A stretch of 64,000 bases of DNA from Aurantimonas sp. HBX-1 (GTDB taxonomy: Bacteria; Pseudomonadota; Alphaproteobacteria; Rhizobiales; Rhizobiaceae). Each line of letters starts with the position of its first letter. The first letter of the stretch is position 1. The notes below the pieces were generated by a model. The model was not told the DNA's origin, ran no database searches, and saw nothing but the letters and a program-made list of their open reading frames with translations. Positions 59,188 through 64,000 of the stretch are shown piece by piece. A program made the translations under genes and the position numbers. The stretch spans positions 2,989,501-3,053,500 of the forward strand of contig NZ_CP090066.1 of the NCBI RefSeq assembly GCF_021391535.1, given 5' to 3'.

Positions 59188-59634
59188 TCAGGCGGCCCAG
59201 GAGCCGGCAAGCCGCGGCGACGGCAGGAAGCTGGCGGGCGGCCGCGACACCGGCGGCGGGTCAAACACCCCCTCCTCCAGGTACTGCATGATGCGCAGGA
59301 CGTCGCTGCGCACGAACGGTTTCGGCAGGATGCCGTGGCCGCCGGCGAAGTCTTCCGGCACCTTGCGCGGATTGCCGGTCACGAACACCACATAGGTATC
59401 CGGCCAGGTCTCGCGGATGTAGGCGCAGGCGTCGATCCCGCTGGAGCCTTCGGCCAGGTGCATGTCGACGAAGGCGATGTCGGGTCGGGTTTCGGCGGGG
59501 AGGCCGAGCAGCGCGCGCACGCAGCTGGCCTCGCCCACCACCTCGTGGCCGGCATCTTCGATCATGGCTTCCATGTCCATGGCCAGAAGGGCTTCGTCCT
59601 CGACGATGAGGAACTTCAGGGGCGGCGCACGCAT
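59188..59634 (-). CDS. Single-domain response regulator, LovR-like
   Basis: 148 residues from ATG 59634 (MRAPPLKFLIVEDE). Receiver only: acidic pocket, phospho-acceptor Asp57 in FVDMHL, VFVTGNPRKVPEDF and the Lys in LPKPF; a short proline-rich tail follows. It lies 22 bp after the LOV kinase, so the two form an operon. By analogy to Caulobacter LovR it may drain phosphate from the kinase or join a stress phosphorelay. Confidence 0.88.
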   Translation of the reverse strand: MRAPPLKFLIVEDEALLAMDMEAMIEDAGHEVVGEASCVRALLGLPAETRPDIAFVDMHLAEGSSGIDACAYIRETWPDTYVVFVTGNPRKVPEDFAGGHGILPKPFVRSDVLRIMQYLEEGVFDPPPVSRPPASFLPSPRLAGSWAA

Positions 59635-59656
59635 CACTGTTGTCCTTGGTTGCCGG

Positions 59657-60757
59657 TCACGAGGCCACCGGGAAGCGGATCGAGACATGCGTGCCGGACG
59701 CAGCCCCTGTCCATTCAGTCTCCGCGCCGATCTGCTTCGACAGTCGCGCGACGAGGGAGCGGCCGACCGACCCGTCGAGCACGTCCTGCGCGTCGAAGCC
59801 CGGACCGTCGTCCCTGAGGTCTATCAGCGCGTGCCCGTCCATCTGACGGACGCCGAGGGCGAGTTCGCCGCCGCGTCCGTCGCCATAGGCGTGCTTGACG
59901 GCGTTGGTGATCAGCTCGTTGAGGATCAGGCCGACGGGCGCGGCCTGATCGGCCGCGATGTGCACCGTCTCGCAGTCGCTCTTCAGGACGATGTCGGAGC
60001 GGCCGCTGGCGCCGAGCACGTCTTCGGCCAGGCTCTCGGCGAAGGCGCCGACGTCGAACCGCGTGATGTCGCCGTTCTGGTAGAGCCGGCGATGCACCGC
60101 CGCCAGCGCGTCCACCCGCTCCAGCATGGTCTCGAGGGTACGCCGGAAGCGCGGGTCGGGGATCGAGCGCGACTGCAGGCGCAGCAGCGAGCCGATCATC
60201 GTCAGATTGTTCTTCACGCGGTGGTCCACCTCGTGGAGAAGCAGCGTCTTGGCTTCCAGCGCCGCCTCGAGGTCCCGGGTACGGGCCTTGACTTCGGCCT
60301 CGATGCTGGCCTTCTGCCGCGCCAGCGCCTGCTCCGCCTCGACCCTTATCGTCATGTCGAGCTGCGAGGCGAAGAAGAACTGCACCGCGCCGTCCTCGCC
60401 CCGCACCGGGCTGACATAGAGCGAGTTCCAGAAGCTGCTGCCGTCCTTGCGGTAGTTGAGCAGGTCGACATTGATCGACCGCTCCGCCGCCACGGCGTCA
60501 CGGATGGCCGCGATGGCGGCGCCATCGGTATCGGGGCCCTGCAGGAAGCGGCAGTTGCGGCCGATGATCTCGTCCCGCTCGTAGCCGGTGAGTTCCTGGA
60601 ACGCCTTGTTGGCGAACACGATCGGGTTGTCGTCCTGGCGCGGGTCGGTGATGATCATCGACATCCGGGTGCCCCGAATGGCAGCCGCGAAGGGATCCCC
60701 GCGCCCGAGCTCGTGCCCGATGATCTCGGTCAGATGCCAGTCGTCCCGCTGCTTCAT
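59657..60757 (-). CDS. LOV-domain (blue-light) histidine kinase
   Basis: 366 residues. The LOV domain has GRNCRFLQG with adduct-forming Cys69, then NYRKDGSSFWN and the flavin-contact Gln in FASQLD, so an FMN photocycle is expected. A coiled coil links it to a HisKA_2 dimerisation domain (VDHRVKNNLTMIGSLLRLQSR, His179) and an ATPase domain (LILNELITNAVKHAYG, LRDDGPGF). The layout resembles Caulobacter LovK and the Erythrobacter LOV kinases. An EcfG-type promoter upstream links it to the general stress response. Confidence 0.95.
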   Translation of the reverse strand: MKQRDDWHLTEIIGHELGRGDPFAAAIRGTRMSMIITDPRQDDNPIVFANKAFQELTGYERDEIIGRNCRFLQGPDTDGAAIAAIRDAVAAERSINVDLLNYRKDGSSFWNSLYVSPVRGEDGAVQFFFASQLDMTIRVEAEQALARQKASIEAEVKARTRDLEAALEAKTLLLHEVDHRVKNNLTMIGSLLRLQSRSIPDPRFRRTLETMLERVDALAAVHRRLYQNGDITRFDVGAFAESLAEDVLGASGRSDIVLKSDCETVHIAADQAAPVGLILNELITNAVKHAYGDGRGGELALGVRQMDGHALIDLRDDGPGFDAQDVLDGSVGRSLVARLSKQIGAETEWTGAASGTHVSIRFPVAS

Positions 60758-60833
60758 GCCCTTGCAACCGCTGGAGTAAACCGGACGAACCGGCCGGAAC
60801 CGTCATGCCTGACGGCGTCAATGACCGTCGGCT

Positions 60834-60859
60834 AACGTGAGGGCAGGAGATTCTGTTCC
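60834..60859 (-). promoter_or_regulatory. EcfG-type promoter of the LOV kinase operon
   Basis: On the minus strand GGAAC (60859-60855), 17 nt, CGTT (60837-60834), an exact match to GGAAC-N16/17-CGTT. It lies 77 bp upstream of the kinase start. Confidence 0.72.
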
Positions 60860-60909
60860 CGGCCGGCCTTTTGCACTGCGGTCGCGGCTGCGTGTAAGGG
60901 CCGACCCGG

Positions 60910-62331
60910 TCAGCCGAGCGCAGGCCGACCGGCGGGCCCGGCCGGCGGCGCCGGAAAGTCCTGCGCGCGGCGCCGGGGCAGCAGCGCCAGCAGGCTGAAG
61001 CCGCGGGTGCCGAGGAAGAGCAGCAGCGCCAGCCAGAGGCCGTGATTGCCGTAGAGGCCGGTGAGCGCATAGGCCGCGGCCGCGAAGACGATGAAGGAGG
61101 CGATCATCATGTCCCGCATCGCGCGGGACCAGGTGGCGCCGATGAAGACACCGTCCATGATGAAGGCCAGGGCGCCGGCAAAAGGAGTCAGCGCCGCCCA
61201 GGCGAGATGGGTGCCGGCGGACTGCCGGACCGCCGCGTCGGTGGTCAGGAACGCGATCAGCGCTTCGCCGGAAACCAGGAACAGCCCCGACAGGAGCAGC
61301 GACAGCCCGAGGCCCCAGCCGAGGGTCAGCCGCAGCGTCCGGTCGAAGGCCGGGCGGTAGCGCGCCCCGATCGAGCGGCCGACGAGCTGTTCGGCCGCCG
61401 TGGCGATGCCGTCGAGGAAATAGCCGCCGAGCATGAAGAGATTGAGCAGGATGCCGTTCGCCGCCAGCACCACCGCGCCGAGCTGCGCGCCCAGCCGGGT
61501 GAACAGCACGAAGGCGCCGAGCAGGCAGAAGGAGCGGATCATGATGTCGCGGTTGACCCCGACCATGCGCCGGAAACCGTGCTTGTCGAAGATCTCCCGC
61601 CGTGACGGCCTGTCGCGCCGATCGAAGCCGCGGATGACCACCCACAGGCCGACGAGGGCGCCCGCCGCCTCGCCGCAGACCGTGCCGAAGGCGACGCCGA
61701 CAACGCCCCATTCCAGCAACAGGCCGAACAGGATGGACAGCGCGATGTTAGTGCCGTTGACGACGAACTGCAGAGCCAGCCCCAGGCCGCCCCGGCCGCG
61801 CCCCAGCACATGCCCGAGGATGGCGTAGTTGAGCAGCGCGAAGGGCGCCGAGAACATCCGCACGAAGACATAGGTCCGCACCGTCTCGGCGACGCCCTCG
61901 CCCGGCGCGACGGCAAGGAGGCCGAGGAGCGTCACCAGCGGTTCGGCGAGCACCAGCGCGAGGCCGATGAGCACCGCGAGCGCGATGGCGCGCCAGAACA
62001 CCGCCTGGACCTCGCGCCGGTCCTCGGCGCCGACCGCCTGGGCGGTGAGCCCGGTGGTACCGGAGCGCAGGAAATTGCAGGTGGAAAAGGCGAAATCGAA
62101 GATCAGCGCTCCGACGGCGAGCCCGCCGAGCGCCGCCGCGTCGCCGATCCGCCCGACCACCGCCGTGTCGGTGAGGCCGAGCAGCGGCGTCGTCAGGAAG
62201 GCCAGCGTCATCGGCAGGGTGATTCGCCAGACGTCGCCGTGGCCGACATCGAACGGGCGCACCGGGGCTGCGCCGCCGCCGGACGCCGCCGCGATTGCCG
62301 TTGCTTCCGGGTGGTCGTGTTCGCGCCGCAT
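60910..62331 (-). CDS. MATE-family efflux transporter (DinF type)
   Basis: 473 residues from ATG 62331, about 12 membrane helices. VWRITLPMTLAFLTTPLLGLTDTAVVGR starts the first bundle, typical of the DinF-like branch; GLTAQAVGAEDRREVQAVF and ILLNLFMLGGYFLDGIATAAEQLVGRSIGAR follow. Exports drugs or metabolites using sodium or proton gradients; substrates unknown. Divergent from the deacetylase-like gene across 79 bp. Confidence 0.93.
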   Translation of the reverse strand: MRREHDHPEATAIAAASGGGAAPVRPFDVGHGDVWRITLPMTLAFLTTPLLGLTDTAVVGRIGDAAALGGLAVGALIFDFAFSTCNFLRSGTTGLTAQAVGAEDRREVQAVFWRAIALAVLIGLALVLAEPLVTLLGLLAVAPGEGVAETVRTYVFVRMFSAPFALLNYAILGHVLGRGRGGLGLALQFVVNGTNIALSILFGLLLEWGVVGVAFGTVCGEAAGALVGLWVVIRGFDRRDRPSRREIFDKHGFRRMVGVNRDIMIRSFCLLGAFVLFTRLGAQLGAVVLAANGILLNLFMLGGYFLDGIATAAEQLVGRSIGARYRPAFDRTLRLTLGWGLGLSLLLSGLFLVSGEALIAFLTTDAAVRQSAGTHLAWAALTPFAGALAFIMDGVFIGATWSRAMRDMMIASFIVFAAAAYALTGLYGNHGLWLALLLFLGTRGFSLLALLPRRRAQDFPAPPAGPAGRPALG

Positions 62332-62410
62332 GAAGTCTCGGTGCCATCGCCTCTCCGGCGGAGCAAGCAAAAGCTGCGAAGCCGGCTGCGACGTCCTATC
62401 TTGCCGGTGC

Positions 62411-63313
62411 ATGAGCGTTCCGATCATCCACCACCCGGCCTTCGACGCGCAGTTCGACGCCGGCCACCGCTTTCCGATGTCGAAGTTCAGCCGGCTGGCC
62501 GAAATCCTCGTCGAGGACGAGGTCGTCGCTGCCGGCGGGTTCCACGTGCCGGCACCGGCGCTGCCGGCCTGGCTGCGGCTCGCCCACGACCCGCTCTATG
62601 TCGACCAGGTACTCCACCAGGCCGTGCCGGCGGCCATCGAAAAGGCGATCGGCTTCGCGGTGGACGAGAGGGTGACCATGCGCTCGCGCTGCGCCACCGG
62701 CGGCACGGTGCTGACCGCGAAGCTGGCGCTCGCCGAGGGCCTCGCCTGCAACACCGCCGGCGGCAGCCATCATGCCGGGCGCGACGGCGGCGCCGGCTTT
62801 TCGGTGTTCAACGACGTCGCGGTCGCCGCCGCGCTGCTGCTCGACGAGGGCGAGGTCGGCCGCATCCTCGTCGTCGACTGCGACGTCCACCAGGGCGACG
62901 GCACGGCCCGGATCTTCGAGGGCGAGCCGCGCGTCTTCACGCTGTCGCTGCACGGGGAGAAGAACTATCCGGCGGTGAAGGCGCGGTCCGACTGGGACGT
63001 GGCGCTCGCCGACGGCACCGGCGACGCGGCCTATCTTGCGGCGCTCTGGGCGGCGCTGCACACCGCCTTCGACGCGGCGCGGCCGGACCTGGTCTTCTAC
63101 AACGCCGGGGTCGATCCGCATGGCGACGACCGGCTCGGCCGGCTGGCGCTGACCGACCAGGGCCTGGCCGAACGCGACCGCACCGTCATCGGCTTCTTCC
63201 GCGACCGCGGCGTGCCGGTCGCCGGCGTGCTTGGCGGCGGCTATTCGCGCGACATCGACGCCCTCGCCCGCCGCCACACGATCCTGCACCGGGTGGCGCG
63301 CGAGTTCGAATGA
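62411..63313 (+). CDS. Histone deacetylase-like amidohydrolase
   Basis: 300 residues of the arginase/deacetylase fold, AcuC-like. Active-site blocks: GGSHHAGRDGGAGFSVFND (catalytic His pair), DCDVHQGDGTA (zinc Asp and His), YNAGVDPHGDD (second zinc Asp) and LGGGYSRD. It may deacetylate polyamines or proteins; the presence of homospermidine synthase in the same window does not establish a link. ATG 62411 follows TTGCCGGTGC without a strong ribosome site. Confidence 0.92.
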   Translation: MSVPIIHHPAFDAQFDAGHRFPMSKFSRLAEILVEDEVVAAGGFHVPAPALPAWLRLAHDPLYVDQVLHQAVPAAIEKAIGFAVDERVTMRSRCATGGTVLTAKLALAEGLACNTAGGSHHAGRDGGAGFSVFNDVAVAAALLLDEGEVGRILVVDCDVHQGDGTARIFEGEPRVFTLSLHGEKNYPAVKARSDWDVALADGTGDAAYLAALWAALHTAFDAARPDLVFYNAGVDPHGDDRLGRLALTDQGLAERDRTVIGFFRDRGVPVAGVLGGGYSRDIDALARRHTILHRVAREFE

Positions 63314-63347
63314 GCCGCCGGAGCGCCGCCTCCCGGCGGGAGGTGCC

Positions 63348-63620
63348 TCAGCGGCGGCTGCCCATGCTGAACAGCCGCGAGATGATGAACAGCGGGATGA
63401 CGATCGCCGCCCCCAGCAGGAAATAGTGGAAGGCGCGGTCGAGCGAGCCGAAGACGCTGTTCCACAGCCAGTCGAACATGTCGACGAACCACTCGACGAC
63501 ATCCCAGGGGCTGAACGAGAACCAAGAGAGGATCAGCCCGACCGCGATGGACAGCAGCACCAGGCGCAGGGCGACGCCCAGCGGCGATCCTCCGAGGAAA
63601 TTGTTGACCCGTTCCGACAT
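63348..63620 (-). CDS. Small membrane protein, DUF6460-like
   Basis: 90 residues from ATG 63620 (MSERVNNFLGGSPLGV). Two membrane helices: ALRLVLLSIAVGLILSWF and YFLLGAAIVIPLFIISRL, separated by SPWDVVEWFVDMFDWLWN. The SPWDV-to-LGAA pattern fits the DUF6460 family of Rhizobiales as I recall it. Function unknown. Confidence 0.7.
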   Translation of the reverse strand: MSERVNNFLGGSPLGVALRLVLLSIAVGLILSWFSFSPWDVVEWFVDMFDWLWNSVFGSLDRAFHYFLLGAAIVIPLFIISRLFSMGSRR

Positions 63621-63692
63621 GATCCGCCTCTCGCGCTGCGCGTCCCTTGGCGGGCAGGTAGGCGGACGGGCGGCGCGGCGCAAGAAGCCTGG

Positions 63693-64000
63693 CTATTCCG
63701 GCAGCATCGCCTGCAGGGTTTCCAGCCGGTCGGCCTCAAAGGCCGGCTTGTCCCAGCGGAGCCGCGAGACGCGCGGAAAGCGCATGGCGACCCCGGACTT
63801 GTGGCGGGTGGAGCGGGCCAGCCCTTCGAAGGCGACCTCGATGACCAGGCCGTGGTCGGGCTCGGCGCGGACCGAGCGCACCGGACCGAAACGCTCCACC
63901 GTGTTGTCGCGGACATATTTGTCGAGCTGCTTCAGCTCCTCGTCGGTGAAGCCAAAATAGGCCTTGCCGACCGGCACCAGCTCCAGCTCGTCCTCGGGGC
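63693..64000 (-). CDS. ATP-dependent DNA ligase, C-terminal part (continues off window)
   Basis: Only the C-terminal ~102 residues are inside the window. LVPVGKAYFGFTDEELKQLDKYVRDN, RFGPVRSVRAEPDHGLVIEVAFEGLARS, RHKSGVAMRFPRVSRLRWDKPA and the EADRLETL tail are the OB-fold and end of bacterial ATP-dependent ligases that associate with a DEXH helicase and a metallophosphoesterase. The catalytic lysine lies beyond position 64000. Confidence 0.88.
   Translation of the reverse strand, partial: PEDELELVPVGKAYFGFTDEELKQLDKYVRDNTVERFGPVRSVRAEPDHGLVIEVAFEGLARSTRHKSGVAMRFPRVSRLRWDKPAFEADRLETLQAMLPE

Overview
The window is high-GC (roughly two-thirds G+C), densely coded chromosomal DNA of an alphaproteobacterium, most likely order Hyphomicrobiales (Rhizobiales). 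Pointers are the 5-aminolevulinate synthase route to haem, a Brucella Omp10-type lipoprotein next to ferrochelatase, CpdR beside an N-formylglutamate amidohydrolase-family gene, a suhB/alpha-r8-type small RNA, an Rsm22-family methyltransferase, homospermidine synthase and EcfG-type (GGAAC-N16/17-CGTT) promoters. Aurantimonadaceae is a reasonable guess but is not proven by sequence reading. I see no prophage, IS element, integrase, CRISPR array or biosynthetic island.

Layout. 1-6.5 kb: a truncated NtrC-type regulator, an M3 oligoendopeptidase, an orphan HTH gene with its own palindrome, an Rsm22-type methyltransferase, homospermidine synthase and a SnoaL-like protein. 6.6-16.6 kb: an envelope-rich block (Omp10-like lipoprotein, hemH, SPFH/NfeD pair, arabinose-5-phosphate isomerase, beta-barrel protein, galU, lytic transglycosylase, DUF459 protein). 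16.6-23 kb: gltD and gltB. 23-26.8 kb: a stress block (Mn catalase with an EcfG-like promoter, CsoR/FrmR-type repressor, threonine aldolase, Rmf-like protein, Hsp20 with a heat-shock promoter and a ROSE-like thermometer). 27-31 kb: a lysophospholipase-like hydrolase, hisN, the small RNA, the amidohydrolase, cpdR and tRNA-Val(GAC).

31-37 kb: a membrane diguanylate cyclase, three small stress or membrane proteins behind a second EcfG-like promoter, and a large acyl-CoA synthetase/GNAT protein. 37-43.5 kb: a methyltransferase and a five-gene peptide/nickel-type ABC importer. 43.7-50.7 kb: a MarR regulator, EEP-family hydrolase, SAF-domain dehydrogenase, hemA, cupin, AbrB-type permease and aminotransferase. 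50.8-55.5 kb: mscL, a 1154-residue SSS-type hybrid histidine kinase and a convergent LuxR-type response regulator. 55.6-64 kb: YjbQ, an esterase, DUF952-pyrD, a LOV histidine kinase with a single-domain response regulator behind a third EcfG-like promoter, a MATE exporter, a histone-deacetylase-like enzyme, a small membrane protein and the C-terminal end of an ATP-dependent DNA ligase.

The most coherent theme is stress and light sensing. Three separate loci (Mn catalase, the small stress genes at 32.9-33.6 kb, and the LOV kinase operon) carry promoter elements of the general stress response sigma factor, and the LOV kinase/receiver pair looks like the LovK/LovR module that feeds light into that response. 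None of this is experimentally shown here; it is read from motifs.
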